64,000 bases of DNA from Streptomyces asiaticus. GTDB taxonomy: Bacteria; Actinomycetota; Actinomycetes; Streptomycetales; Streptomycetaceae. The DNA is taken from positions 8,990,001 to 9,054,000 of the forward strand of contig NZ_JAGSHX010000006.1 in NCBI RefSeq assembly GCF_018138715.1, written 5' to 3'. The notes under the pieces are model-generated. The model worked only from the letters and a program-made list of their open reading frames with translations. It did not search any database and was not told the origin of the DNA. The position numbers were made by a program, and so were the translations under genes. Below, one piece after another: positions 42,820 to 51,654 of this stretch. The number at the start of each line of letters is the position of its first letter. Within the stretch, counting starts at the first letter, position 1.

Positions 42820-43706
42820 GCCGCCCACTCCTTCACCGCGAACCGCTCGCCGTCACGCCGCACTTCGGCCGCGCTTGCACCGGGGAAGTGCGCAGGGAAC
42901 AACAGTGCACCCTCGTCCGCGGCCTCGCCCAGCACCCGGCGCCGGGAGATCCGCGCCCGGGGCTCGTCCTCGTCGAAGCAGGGGCACACGTCCGGCTCCA
43001 CGATCTGTAGCGGGCTGTGCATCAGATCGCCCACGAAGACCGCCCGATCCGTACCCGACCGCAGCCGCACCACCGACGAGCCGGGGGTGTGGCCGGGGGC
43101 GCTCTCGACGCGCAGCCGGCCGTCGACGTCGTAGTGGTCGACCTCCCACAGCACGGTCTGCCCGGCCCGGTGGACGGGGGCGACGCTGTCCTCGAACACA
43201 TTCGTCATCCGGGGGCCGGAGCGGGTCCGGTGACCGTTCTCCGGGTTCCAGTAGTCGAAGTCGATGCGGGGGATCACATACCGCGCGTTGGGGAAGGTGG
43301 GCCGCCACTCGCCGTCCGCCCATGAGGTGTTCCAGCCGACGTGGTCCCCGTGCACATGGGTGCAGATCACCAGGTCCACATCTGCCGGGCGGACCCCGGC
43401 CGCGGCCAGCTCCCCGAGGTAGTTCGTATGCAGATGGTGGAAGGGCGGCATGCCAGGCCGCTCCCGGTCGTTGCCGATGCCCGTGTCGATCAGGATCGTC
43501 CGGCCCTCGCTGCGGAGCAGCCAGGTCTGGATCATCGTGCGGATCTCATCGGCGGCCGGATCCAGGAATTCGGGGGCCAGCCAGCTCTCGTGCGCGCGCC
43601 AGTGCTCCGGGGCCACGTCGGGAAAGACGAAGCCGCGTGGCAGACCCCTCGGGGCCACCTCTACCACCCGGGTGATCTCGACGTTTCCAAGCGTGATGGT
43701 GTCCAT
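42810..43706 (-). CDS. MBL-fold metallo-hydrolase
   Basis: A 298-residue protein from ATG 43706. The metal-binding motif is THVHGDHVGWN. Further ligands are the His of SAPGHTPGSS, the Asp of FVGDLMHSP and the C-terminal His of LLFPAHFPG. The pattern fits the lactonase-like / quorum-quenching branch of metallo-beta-lactamase-fold enzymes, but the substrate cannot be told from the sequence. It is divergent from the large LuxR-family regulator with only 72 bases between, which suggests control by it, and it is coupled to the downstream esterase. Confidence 0.9.
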   Translation of the reverse strand: MDTITLGNVEITRVVEVAPRGLPRGFVFPDVAPEHWRAHESWLAPEFLDPAADEIRTMIQTWLLRSEGRTILIDTGIGNDRERPGMPPFHHLHTNYLGELAAAGVRPADVDLVICTHVHGDHVGWNTSWADGEWRPTFPNARYVIPRIDFDYWNPENGHRTRSGPRMTNVFEDSVAPVHRAGQTVLWEVDHYDVDGRLRVESAPGHTPGSSVVRLRSGTDRAVFVGDLMHSPLQIVEPDVCPCFDEDEPRARISRRRVLGEAADEGALLFPAHFPGASAAEVRRDGERFAVKEWAAWR

Positions 43707-43778
43707 GCCTCCAGCCTGCGAGTCCGCGGGCTCGGGCGGTATCGGTCAGATGACTGCACCACGGGCTAGAGTCAGAGG

Positions 43779-46598
43779 ATGACCATGGTCGGACGGGAGA
43801 GTGAGAGCGCGGCCGTACTCGGTCTGACCAGCGGTGTGCTGATCCTCACGGGTGAACCGGGCGCGGGCAAGAGCACCCTGCTCGGCCTCGCGGCGGATCG
43901 CCACCCGGGCCGGGTGCTGCGGATGACGGGCAGCGAGAGCGAGGCGAACCTGACGTTCGCGGGGCTGTACCAGCTGCTGCGGCCGGTGCTGGCGGAGACC
44001 GCGCGGCTGCCGGTGCGGCAGCGGTCGGCGCTGCTGGGGGCCATGGGCCTGGGGGACGACTTCGGGGGCGGTGGTTCCGGGCAGGCCGAGCCCGGCGGCG
44101 CCCACCTCGGGGAGACCGAACCCGACGGTGCCCATCTCGGGCAGGCCGAACCCGACGATGCCCATCTCGGGCAGGCCGAACCCGACGGTGCCCACCTCGG
44201 GGAGGCCGAACCCGACGGCGCCGACACCCGACGCGGCGGCCCGCCCGACCGGCTGTTGCTCGGGGTCGCGCTGCTCACGCTGCTGTCGGACCTCGCCCGG
44301 CAGTCGCCCGTCCTCGTGGTCGCCGACGACCTTCAGTGGATCGACGCGGGCTCGCTGGAACTGCTCGCCTTCGCCGCCCGGCGCATCGGCGACGAACCCC
44401 TCGCCGTGCTGGCCGGAGCCAGGGACAGGGCGGGGGAAGGCGCCCGGGGCGGGGCCACGGCGCCGTTCTCCGGCTTTCCCCTGCTCACGCTCGACCCGCT
44501 GGACGCGACCGCCGCGGGCCTCCTGCTGGACCGGCAGCCGTATCCGCCGACCGGCAGCCGCCGCCTCCGCATCCTCGACCAGGCCGCCGGAAATCCGCTC
44601 GCGCTGATCGAACTCGCCCGGGCGAACGGCGCCTGTGGCGCCGACTCGCCCGGTTCCGCCGACGGGGAGCTCCTGCCGCCCACCGACCGCCTGATGCGGG
44701 TCTTCGCCGCCGACCTCGAAGCCCTGCCCGAGGCCACCCGGCAGGCACTGCTCCTGGTCGCGGCGGACGACCGGGCGGTGGCGGGCCGGGTCGAGGCGCT
44801 GGCCCCGGCCGAGGCCGCCGGACTGCTGCGGATCACCGGCGGCGGGCGCGACGGCTGGCAGGCCCGCTTCCGGCATCCGCTGATCAGGTCCGCCATTTAC
44901 CACTCCGCACCGCTGGCCGCCCGCCGTCAGGCCCACCGCGACCTCGCCACGCTGCTCGGCGCCGAGCCCGACCGCCGCGCCTGGCATCTGGCCGCCGCGG
45001 CGGAAGGACCGGACGAGGAGATCGCCGCCGCGCTCGAGGAGTCGGCGGCCAGGGCCCGGGAGCGTGGCGGATACACCGCCGCCACCACCGCGCTGGAACG
45101 GGCCGCCGAGCTGAGCCCCGGGCGGCGCGACCGCGCCCGCCGCCTGGTGGCAGCGGCGGGCGCCGCGGTGTCCACCGGACAGCCGCACTGGGTGCGCCGG
45201 CTCGCCGCGCAGGCCGCCGCGCTCACCGACGACCCGGAGCTGTCGGCCGAGGCATCGCTGCGCGTGGGCCAGGTGCTCACGCTGAGCACCGAGCACGACA
45301 CCGCGATGTCCTTGCTGCTGCGGGCGGCGGAGGACCCCAGGCTGCGCCGGGTCGCTCTCTCCTCGGCGTCGGTGGCGGGCTTCTACTCGGGCGACGAGGA
45401 ATACCGCCTCGCCGTACGGGCCCGGGCACACGACGACCCCTGGACGCTCGCGGTGACCGACCCCACCGCGCACCGGTCCCAGCGGGTGGCGGCGATCCCG
45501 ACGCTCGTCGAACGGGCGGACGGCGACCCCGCCCGGCTCATCTCGCTCGGCGCCATGGCCTGGCTGCTCGACGAGACCGCACTCGCGGTACGGATCTTCG
45601 ACGACGCCCTCCACCGCTGGCGGCTGGGCGGCTCCCTGCCCATCGGTCTCGGCTGCTCGGCCGGGTGGTCGTACCTGGATCACGGCCGGTGGGCACAGGC
45701 CCGTACCGCCGCCGTGAACACCAACTCCGCGGGCGCCGGACTGCCGCACCTCGACGCCGCCGCACGGTCGCTCGAGGCCGCCGCGCTCGCGCTGACCGGA
45801 CGGACCGACGAGGCCCGCACCGCGGGCTCGGCCGCGCTGTCCCTCGTCGACCCGCACCGCAGCCGCGCGGTCGCCGTCCGGGCCCGGTGGGCGCTGGGCA
45901 TGGCCGCGGTGGCCGACGGCGACCATGTCGGCGCGTACGAGCAGTTCCGCCTGCTGTTCACCGCCGACGGCGACCCCGTCCACTACGCGTGCTCCTACCC
46001 CGGGGTCGCCGAGCTGGCCGCCGCGGCCGTCCGCACCGGCCACGGCGCCGAGGCCGCCGCCATCGTGGAGCGCACTGCCGAGCGGCTCGCCGAGGACCCC
46101 TCGCCCCGGATGCGCATCCTGATCCACCGCGCCCGCGCACTGCTCGAACCGTCCCGGGCCGAACCGCACTTCACCGCTGCCCTCGCCGAACCGGCGGGCG
46201 GCCAATGGCCCTTCGAACGCGCGCAGATCCTGCTGGACCACGCCGAATGGCTGCGCCGCCGCCACCGCATCACCGAGGCGCGCCACCAGCTGAACACCGC
46301 GCTGGAAACCTTCCGGCGCCTCGGTGCCCCCTCCTGGATCGACCGCACCCAGGCCGAACTGCGCGCCGCCGGTGTCGAATCCGCCCCCGTCGGCCCCGAC
46401 GCCCTCACCTCGCTGTCCCCGCAGCAGCAGCACATCATCCGCCTGGCCGCGCAGGGGCTGAGCAACCGCGAGATCGGCGAACGGCTCTTCCTCTCTCCGC
46501 GCACCGTCGGCTCGCACCTCTACCGCAGCTTCCCCAAGCTCGGCGTCACCGCCCGCTCCCAGCTGCGGGACCTGATCGAGGCGTCCGGCCGGTCGTAG
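43779..46598 (+). CDS. Large ATP-binding LuxR-family (LAL) transcriptional regulator
   Basis: A 939-residue protein from ATG 43779. The N-terminal AAA/STAND ATPase has Walker A GEPGAGKS (residues 25-32) and Walker B VLVVADDLQWID. A long helical TPR-like middle follows. The C-terminal LuxR helix-turn-helix is LSPQQQHIIRLAAQGLSNREIGERLFLSPRTVGSHLY. Residues 101-150, just before Walker B, hold five copies of a ten-residue repeat absent from ordinary LALs. The regulator is divergent from the MBL-hydrolase/esterase pair and probably controls it. Its 3' end overlaps the convergent histidine kinase gene by about 50 bases. Confidence 0.93.
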   Translation: MTMVGRESESAAVLGLTSGVLILTGEPGAGKSTLLGLAADRHPGRVLRMTGSESEANLTFAGLYQLLRPVLAETARLPVRQRSALLGAMGLGDDFGGGGSGQAEPGGAHLGETEPDGAHLGQAEPDDAHLGQAEPDGAHLGEAEPDGADTRRGGPPDRLLLGVALLTLLSDLARQSPVLVVADDLQWIDAGSLELLAFAARRIGDEPLAVLAGARDRAGEGARGGATAPFSGFPLLTLDPLDATAAGLLLDRQPYPPTGSRRLRILDQAAGNPLALIELARANGACGADSPGSADGELLPPTDRLMRVFAADLEALPEATRQALLLVAADDRAVAGRVEALAPAEAAGLLRITGGGRDGWQARFRHPLIRSAIYHSAPLAARRQAHRDLATLLGAEPDRRAWHLAAAAEGPDEEIAAALEESAARARERGGYTAATTALERAAELSPGRRDRARRLVAAAGAAVSTGQPHWVRRLAAQAAALTDDPELSAEASLRVGQVLTLSTEHDTAMSLLLRAAEDPRLRRVALSSASVAGFYSGDEEYRLAVRARAHDDPWTLAVTDPTAHRSQRVAAIPTLVERADGDPARLISLGAMAWLLDETALAVRIFDDALHRWRLGGSLPIGLGCSAGWSYLDHGRWAQARTAAVNTNSAGAGLPHLDAAARSLEAAALALTGRTDEARTAGSAALSLVDPHRSRAVAVRARWALGMAAVADGDHVGAYEQFRLLFTADGDPVHYACSYPGVAELAAAAVRTGHGAEAAAIVERTAERLAEDPSPRMRILIHRARALLEPSRAEPHFTAALAEPAGGQWPFERAQILLDHAEWLRRRHRITEARHQLNTALETFRRLGAPSWIDRTQAELRAAGVESAPVGPDALTSLSPQQQHIIRLAAQGLSNREIGERLFLSPRTVGSHLYRSFPKLGVTARSQLRDLIEASGRS
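44079..44228. repeat. Five 30-nt tandem repeats in the LAL regulator gene
   Basis: Each unit encodes GxxEPDGAHL (GQAEPGGAHL, GETEPDGAHL, GQAEPDDAHL, GQAEPDGAHL, GEAEPDGADT). High nucleotide identity between copies indicates recent expansion. Confidence 0.92.
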
Positions 46599-47376
46599 TG
46601 GCGGTGGCCACATGCGCTCCCGGCGATCGCCACCGGCAGGGCAGCGCCACCGCGATGACGGTCGGCCCGCCGCGCGGGCTGGTCACCGTCACCGTTCCAT
46701 CGAGCGCGGCGACGCGGCGGCGTATCCCGAGCAACCCGAGGCCGTGTCCGGGACCACCCGTCTCCCCCTCCCCGGCGCCGGATCCGTGCGCACCGGAACC
46801 GCCGGTGGCGGCCTCGGCACCGCCTCGCCCCTCGTCACGCACCGAGACACACAATCCGCTCGGGGTACGGGCCAGCCGGGCCTCGGCCCGGTCGGAGCCG
46901 CTGTGCCCGGCCACGTTCGCCAGCGCCTCCGCCACCACGAAGTACGCGGCCGCCTCGACCGCCGCCGGCGCCCGCGCCCCGTCCTCCAGACCGTCCACCC
47001 GCACGGTGACGTCGAGCCCGCTGCTCGCGGCGAGCGCCCGTACCGCCCCGGCCAGGCCACGGTCGGTGAGGATCGGCGGATGCATGCCGCGCACCATATG
47101 GCGCAGCTCCGCCAGCGCCTCGTCGGCCAGGTCCTGCGCGTCCTCCAGCATCCTGCGCGCCGCCGTCGGATCCCGGTCGTACGCCCGCTTGGCCAGCCCG
47201 ATCCGCAGGGACAGGGAGACCAGCCGCGCCTGGGTGCCGTCGTGCAACTCCCGCTCGATACGCCGCAGTTCGGCGCCGTGTGCGGCGACGGCGCCCGCCC
47301 GGGTCTCCACCAGCTCCTCCACCCGCCGGGCCAGCCGGGCCGTGGCCCGCGCCGCGTGCCGCATTCGCCTACCCAT
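46546..47376 (-). CDS. Soluble NarL-type sensor histidine kinase
   Basis: About 276 residues from ATG 47376. The phospho-acceptor helix is RRIERELHDGTQARLVSLSLRIGLAKR, with the conserved HDG of HisKA_3 kinases. The HATPase domain has AEALANVAGHSG, VRDEGRGGA and GLGLLGIRRRV. There is no membrane helix or sensor domain; the frame begins only about 40 residues before the histidine. No good ribosome binding site is seen, so the gene may be a truncated former membrane kinase. No response regulator gene is adjacent. It converges on and overlaps the LAL gene. Confidence 0.8.
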   Translation of the reverse strand: MGRRMRHAARATARLARRVEELVETRAGAVAAHGAELRRIERELHDGTQARLVSLSLRIGLAKRAYDRDPTAARRMLEDAQDLADEALAELRHMVRGMHPPILTDRGLAGAVRALAASSGLDVTVRVDGLEDGARAPAAVEAAAYFVVAEALANVAGHSGSDRAEARLARTPSGLCVSVRDEGRGGAEAATGGSGAHGSGAGEGETGGPGHGLGLLGIRRRVAALDGTVTVTSPRGGPTVIAVALPCRWRSPGAHVATATTTGRTPRSGPAAGSGR

Positions 47377-47554
47377 AGCGACGAGGCTAGAAGACGGGCC
47401 GGGCCCACGCGGGAGAGCGAGCCGCCCCTTCGACGGTGGAGCCCGCTACACCCCCGGGCCCCCGCCCGGGACTCACCGGCATGGACGCGTCGGGGTGCGG
47501 GTACGGGCCGGGGGAGCCATGGTGGAGGAACCGGTCCGCCCAGAAAGGCATCCG

Positions 47555-47992
47555 ATGACGGATCTTCAGGAAGTGGACCGCATCGCCGCGGCCGACCACC
47601 ACTTGGCGGTCGTGTCGACGACACGTGCCGACAGCACGGTCCAGGCATCCGTGGTCAACGCCGGGATCGTCGGCCATCCGGTCTCCGGTGACCAGGTGGT
47701 CGCGTTCGTCACCTACGGCCCCGCCAAACTCGCCCATCTGCGGGCGCGTCCGCGGGCCACCGTGGTCTTCCGCGCCGGATGGAACTGGGCCGCGGTCGAG
47801 GGCCGCACCGAGATCGCCGGGCCCGACGACCCGTTCCCCGGGATCGACCCGGAGCGTCTGCGGCTGTTGCTGCGCGAGATCTTCACCGCCGCGGGCGGCA
47901 CCCACGACGACTGGGCGGCCTACGACCGCGTCATGGCCGAGCAGCGCCGTGCCGCGGTCTTCGTCCACCCCGAGCGCGTCTACGGCAACTGA
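47555..47992 (+). CDS. Pyridoxamine 5'-phosphate oxidase / F420-type split-barrel protein
   Basis: A 145-residue protein from ATG 47555 with AAAGG seven bases upstream. It has the split-barrel pattern of PNPOx-like and F420-dependent oxidoreductases: HHLAVVSTTRADSTVQASVVNAG, VVAFVTYGPAKLAHLRARPRATVVFR and WAAVEGRTEIAG. Such proteins bind FMN or F420 and reduce diverse small molecules. The cofactor cannot be decided from the sequence. It stands alone between the kinase gene and a small unknown gene. Confidence 0.88.
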   Translation: MTDLQEVDRIAAADHHLAVVSTTRADSTVQASVVNAGIVGHPVSGDQVVAFVTYGPAKLAHLRARPRATVVFRAGWNWAAVEGRTEIAGPDDPFPGIDPERLRLLLREIFTAAGGTHDDWAAYDRVMAEQRRAAVFVHPERVYGN

Positions 47993-48168
47993 CCCCCGTG
48001 GCGGCGCCGGGGCCACCGGACGGCCCCGGCGCCACCGCGCGGTGGCCGGTCAGAGCAGGTCGAGGAACGAGCCCCACGTGAAGATGGCGGACTGCGACAG
48101 CCGTTCGCTGTCGGGCTGTCCCGCTGGGGACCCGTCCCGTAGCCACCGTCATCCCGGCACCGGCCTGG

Positions 48169-48384
48169 TCAGAAACGGACGCGGCCGTCCCCGTCGACCC
48201 TCGTCGTGGGGGCCAGCCCCGGGGAGAGCTCTTCGACCTGCCGCAGGATCCGCCGCGCCGTCGAGGCCGGGGGAATCACCGGCTCGCCGTCGGCGGTGAG
48301 CTCGACCGGATGGAGACGCAGCCGGGACGGTCCTTCCCCCGGTCTCCGGGCGACCACCACGTCCCCCACGGCGATCAGCTTCAT
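48169..48384 (-). CDS. Small unknown protein
   Basis: 71 residues from ATG 48384 with a GGGGGAAG site. The sequence begins MKLIAVGDVVVARRPGEGPS and ends HPVELTADGEPVIPPASTARRILRQVEEL-like, suggesting a small beta unit followed by a helix. I recognise no family. Good ribosome binding site and Streptomyces codon pattern support it as real. Confidence 0.55.
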   Translation of the reverse strand: MKLIAVGDVVVARRPGEGPSRLRLHPVELTADGEPVIPPASTARRILRQVEELSPGLAPTTRVDGDGRVRF

Positions 48385-48496
48385 GTGCCACTTCCCCCAC
48401 TCGGCCCGGCCCGCGACGGGATCAGGCTACGCGGGGGCCGGGAGCCGTCCGCCAGGGACTTGGGCGAGGTGTCGGCCGGGGCACGGGCGGGGTGGG

Positions 48497-48952
48497 TCAG
48501 CCGTCCGCGTGAAGAATCATGCAGGTGGTGGTCGCGTGGGCGATCAACTTCCCCTGTTCGTCCAGCACCTTGCCCTCGGCGGTGGCGGTGCGGCGACCGG
48601 CGTGGAGGACGGTGCCTTCGGCGATGAGGGTCTGCCCGTCGGTGCGGGCCGCGCGGATGTAGTTCACCTTGAGCTCCAGAGTGGTGTAGCCCACCCCGGC
48701 CGGGAGAGTGGTGTGAACGGCGCAGCCCATGGCCGAGTCGAGCAGGGTGGCGGCGATACCACCGTGGACGATGCCGAGGGGATTGGCGAAGTCGGGGCAG
48801 GTGTCGAGGGAGACGACGACGCGTCCGGCGTCCACCTCGTCGAAGCGCATGCCGAGGAGCCGTCCGATGGAGGGGATGTCGGCGGGGCGCTCGGACTGCA
48901 CCCATCGCATGAGGTCGAGGCCGGAGAGGGTGGTGAGGTCGGTGGTGGTCAC
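48497..48952 (-). CDS. PaaI-family hotdog-fold thioesterase
   Basis: A 151-residue protein from GTG 48952 with AAGGAA six bases upstream. The hotdog fold motif FANPLGIVHGGIAATLLDSAMGCAV carries the HGG typical of PaaI thioesterases, and YTTLELKVNYIRAARTDG follows. It should hydrolyse acyl-CoA thioesters, often aromatic ones. The enoyl-CoA hydratase-like gene ends 31 bases upstream on the same strand, so both likely act in one acyl-CoA degradation step. Confidence 0.92.
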   Translation of the reverse strand: MTTTDLTTLSGLDLMRWVQSERPADIPSIGRLLGMRFDEVDAGRVVVSLDTCPDFANPLGIVHGGIAATLLDSAMGCAVHTTLPAGVGYTTLELKVNYIRAARTDGQTLIAEGTVLHAGRRTATAEGKVLDEQGKLIAHATTTCMILHADG

Positions 48953-48983
48953 AGGCGGTTCCTTGCGGTCGTGGTGGGGGCTG

Positions 48984-49655
48984 TCAGCCGAGGGGGTTGT
49001 CCTTCGCGCGCAGGGCGGCCAGTGCGGGGGCGTACATCCGGCTCTTGATGGTGCCGAGGGTGTCACCGGCCTTGCCCACCTGCGCCGCCGCGAGCTCGAC
49101 GGCGGTCGAGCGGACGGAGTCCTCCGCCACCGCGTGGTCGACGATCCCGGCGGCGAGCGCGTCGTGGCCGCCGTAACGACGAGCGGTGACCATGGCCTCG
49201 TGGGCGGTGCGCGGGCTCAGCCGGCCCTGGATGAGAGCGGACATGCCCGGGGTGAAGGGGATGTTGATGTCCGCCTCGGGCAGACACCAGAAGCCACGGT
49301 CTGCGCGCATCACCCGGACGTCATGGGCCAGGGAGAACATCGCGCCCGCCGCGAAGGTGTGCCCTTGCAGCGCGGCCACGGTCACGAGCGGCAGCGACAG
49401 CATCCGGGCCAGGAGTCCGTGGACGGAGGCGACATAGTCCTGGTGCTGGTCGGCGTGTGCCAACAGCCATTCCAGGTCCAGGCCGTTGGAGTAGAACTTG
49501 CCGGTGGCGGCCGTCACCAGGGCACGCGCCCCTTCGGCCTTCTCCACCTCGTCCAGGGCGCTGTTGACGGCGGCGAGCCAGTCGGGGTGGAAGCGGTTCT
49601 CGCCGTCCCCGAGATCGAGCACGAAGACATTGTCCTGGCGGTCCAGCGTGGGCAT
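48984..49655 (-). CDS. Enoyl-CoA hydratase/isomerase-family protein
   Basis: A 223-residue crotonase-fold protein from ATG 49655 with a strong GAAGGAG site. ATGKFYSNGLDLEWL is the CoA-binding/oxyanion region and LQGHTFAAGAMFSLAHDVRVM the second oxyanion loop. The protein is short and lacks obvious hydratase Glu pairs (the region reads WCLPEADINIPFTPG, with one Glu), so isomerase-type chemistry is more likely. It is co-directional with the thioesterase gene. A TetR gene follows upstream on the same strand and may regulate both. Confidence 0.9.
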   Translation of the reverse strand: MPTLDRQDNVFVLDLGDGENRFHPDWLAAVNSALDEVEKAEGARALVTAATGKFYSNGLDLEWLLAHADQHQDYVASVHGLLARMLSLPLVTVAALQGHTFAAGAMFSLAHDVRVMRADRGFWCLPEADINIPFTPGMSALIQGRLSPRTAHEAMVTARRYGGHDALAAGIVDHAVAEDSVRSTAVELAAAQVGKAGDTLGTIKSRMYAPALAALRAKDNPLG

Positions 49656-49748
49656 GGCTGCTCCTTCACACAGGGCTGAGTCGGCCGACGGGCCCGCGCG
49701 CCACTCATCCGGCGGTCCGCGGAGCACGGCGGTGGTTCACCGTGGGCT

Positions 49749-50378
49749 TCACGGTGGTGGCGCGTCGCGGTCCCCCTCGGGATCCGCCACCGAGGCGGCG
49801 GTACGCAGAGCGTGGGCCAGAAGGTCATGGATCTCGGCGGCGGCCGCCTCCAGCGGGGCGGTGCTCCGCTCGGCCCGGCACATGATGACGGCGCCCTCGA
49901 CCGCCGCGATGACGAACGCGGCCAGCCGCCTTCCCCGCTCCTCCGACAGACCGTGCCGGACGAACAAGGCGGCCAGCGCCTCCTGCCAGCGGGTGAACGC
50001 CGCGGCCGCGGAGCGGGCGAGCTGCGGGGCGTCGTCGTTGGTCTCGACGGCCACGGCCACGATGGGGCAGCCGGTCCGGAAGTCGTTTTCGACGAGCCGT
50101 CCGCGCCACAGCGTGAAGAACGCGTCGACCGCCACCAGCGGGTCATCGGCCCGCACGCCGGTCTCGATCAGCCCGGCGATGAAGTCACCGGCGAGGGCCA
50201 CCGCCTCATCGATCAACTGCGCCCGCCCGCCCGGGAAATGGTGGTAGACCGACCCACGCGGGGCTCCGCTGTGCGCGAGCACCCGGTCGATGCTCGTGGC
50301 ACTCGCACCGTACTCACGCAGCAGCGCCGCGGCGCTCAGCACCATCCGCTCGCGACTGTCGCTCTTGCGCCGGACCAT
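49749..50378 (-). CDS. TetR-family transcriptional regulator
   Basis: A 209-residue protein from ATG 50378. The N-terminal helix-turn-helix is MVLSAAALLREYGASATSIDRVLAHSGAPRGSVYHHFPGGRAQLI, and a ligand-binding C-terminal domain of the LmrA/YxaF-like subgroup follows (FRTGCPIVAVAVETND). It is 93 bases upstream of the enoyl-CoA hydratase-like gene in the same direction. The upstream region to 50473 is AT-rich and should hold its promoter. Confidence 0.92.
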   Translation of the reverse strand: MVRRKSDSRERMVLSAAALLREYGASATSIDRVLAHSGAPRGSVYHHFPGGRAQLIDEAVALAGDFIAGLIETGVRADDPLVAVDAFFTLWRGRLVENDFRTGCPIVAVAVETNDDAPQLARSAAAAFTRWQEALAALFVRHGLSEERGRRLAAFVIAAVEGAVIMCRAERSTAPLEAAAAEIHDLLAHALRTAASVADPEGDRDAPPP

Positions 50379-50473
50379 GCCACCCACCACCTCCCTTACG
50401 TGTGGGTAACTTATGCTCCATGACATAGAACATGCAAGAGTTGTCGGCGAACAGGTCCGACGGTTGTCCGTTG
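50379..50473 (-). promoter_or_regulatory. AT-rich promoter region of the TetR gene
   Basis: On the minus strand TTGCAT is followed after about 16-17 bases by CATAAG, a plausible -35/-10 pair, around 50410-50440. Short TATG/CATA arms surround the spacer and might bind the repressor. Confidence 0.35.
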
Positions 50474-51529
50474 TTACGGCACCCGCGCTGTCCACTCCTC
50501 GTTGCCGTACTTCGCATGGGCCAGTTCCTCGGCGCGTGCCATCTCCTCGTCGGTGACGTGCCCCTCGGCGAGGCCGTAACGGGCGCGGAAGGAGGCGAGC
50601 ATGCGGTCGATGACCTCGGCTCGGGGCAGGCCGGTCTGGCGGCGCAGTGGGTCGACGCGCTTCTTGGCGCTCTCGGTGCCCTTGTCGGACAGCTTCTCCT
50701 TGCCGATGCGCAGCACATCGAGCATCTTGTCCGCGTCGATGTCGTACGCCATCGTCACGTGGTGCAGCACCGCGCCGTCGCCACTGGCCAGGCGCTTCTG
50801 GGCGGCACCGGCGATCTTGCCCTCCGCGGAGGCGATGTCGTTGAGGGGCTGGTACCAGGCCTTGACGCCCATGTCGCCGAGCGCGGTCAGGACCCAGTCG
50901 TCGAGGTAGGCGTAGGAATCGGCGAACGACAGGCCGGAGACGAGGGAGGCCGGTACCGACAGGGAGTAGGTGATGGTGTTCTCGGCCTCCACGAACATGG
51001 CTCCGCCACCGGAGATGCGCCGTACCACGGTGACTCCGTGACGGGCCGCGCCCGCGGGGTCCACTTCGTTGCGGAGGGACTGGAAGCTGCCGATGATGAC
51101 GGCCGGGCGGCCCCACTCCCACACTCGCAGTGTGGGCGGCCGCCGTCCGGCGGCGACCTCGTCGGTCAATACCTCGTCCAGGGCCATGTGCAGCGCGGGG
51201 TCCTGCGGCCCGTCGTGGATCAGCTGCCAGTCGTAGTCCGTCCAGTCGGTGGCACGGGCCAGCGCCCGCCGCACCGCGATGCCGACGGCCTCGGGGGAGA
51301 AGCCGAACATCACGGTGTCGGCCGGCAGCCCCGCCCTGACGCGGGCGGCGAGCGCCTGTGCGTCGGCGTCGGCGGGCGCGCCCTCCAGGGCCCGGTCGAT
51401 GGCGTGCAGCGCCTCGTCCGGTTCCAGGAAGAAGTCGCCCGCCACCCGCACCCCGCGCAGCGCGCCGTCGTGGACCTCCAGATCCACGACGACCAGCTTG
51501 CCGCCCGGCACCTTGTACTCACCGTGCAT
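50474..51529 (-). CDS. Lipoate--protein ligase A-family protein
   Basis: A 351-residue protein from ATG 51529; the ribosome binding site (AGGAGG) is 11 bases off, so the start is moderately sure. The C-terminal 250 residues form the LplA/LipB catalytic fold: LHMALDEVLTDEVAAG, LRVWEWGRPAVIIGSFQSL, VVRRISGGGAMFVEAENTITYSL and the conserved Lys in GKIAGAAQKR. The N-terminal 90 residues resemble the accessory domain usually found at the other end of LplA (KLVVVDLEVHDGALRGVRVAGDFFLEPDEAL). Such an order is known in archaeal-type two-domain ligases. It should attach lipoate or octanoate to E2/H proteins. Confidence 0.85.
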   Translation of the reverse strand: MHGEYKVPGGKLVVVDLEVHDGALRGVRVAGDFFLEPDEALHAIDRALEGAPADADAQALAARVRAGLPADTVMFGFSPEAVGIAVRRALARATDWTDYDWQLIHDGPQDPALHMALDEVLTDEVAAGRRPPTLRVWEWGRPAVIIGSFQSLRNEVDPAGAARHGVTVVRRISGGGAMFVEAENTITYSLSVPASLVSGLSFADSYAYLDDWVLTALGDMGVKAWYQPLNDIASAEGKIAGAAQKRLASGDGAVLHHVTMAYDIDADKMLDVLRIGKEKLSDKGTESAKKRVDPLRRQTGLPRAEVIDRMLASFRARYGLAEGHVTDEEMARAEELAHAKYGNEEWTARVP

Positions 51530-51654
51530 GCCCTGCACCGCCTCCTGTGTCCGCCCGGCGCTCCCGATCATTATCCCGCGCCGATGGCCGGATCCCGCGC
51601 GGTGACCGGCTTCAGGCCACAGCGCGGGGGACGGGGCGGGGGACGGGGCGGGGG

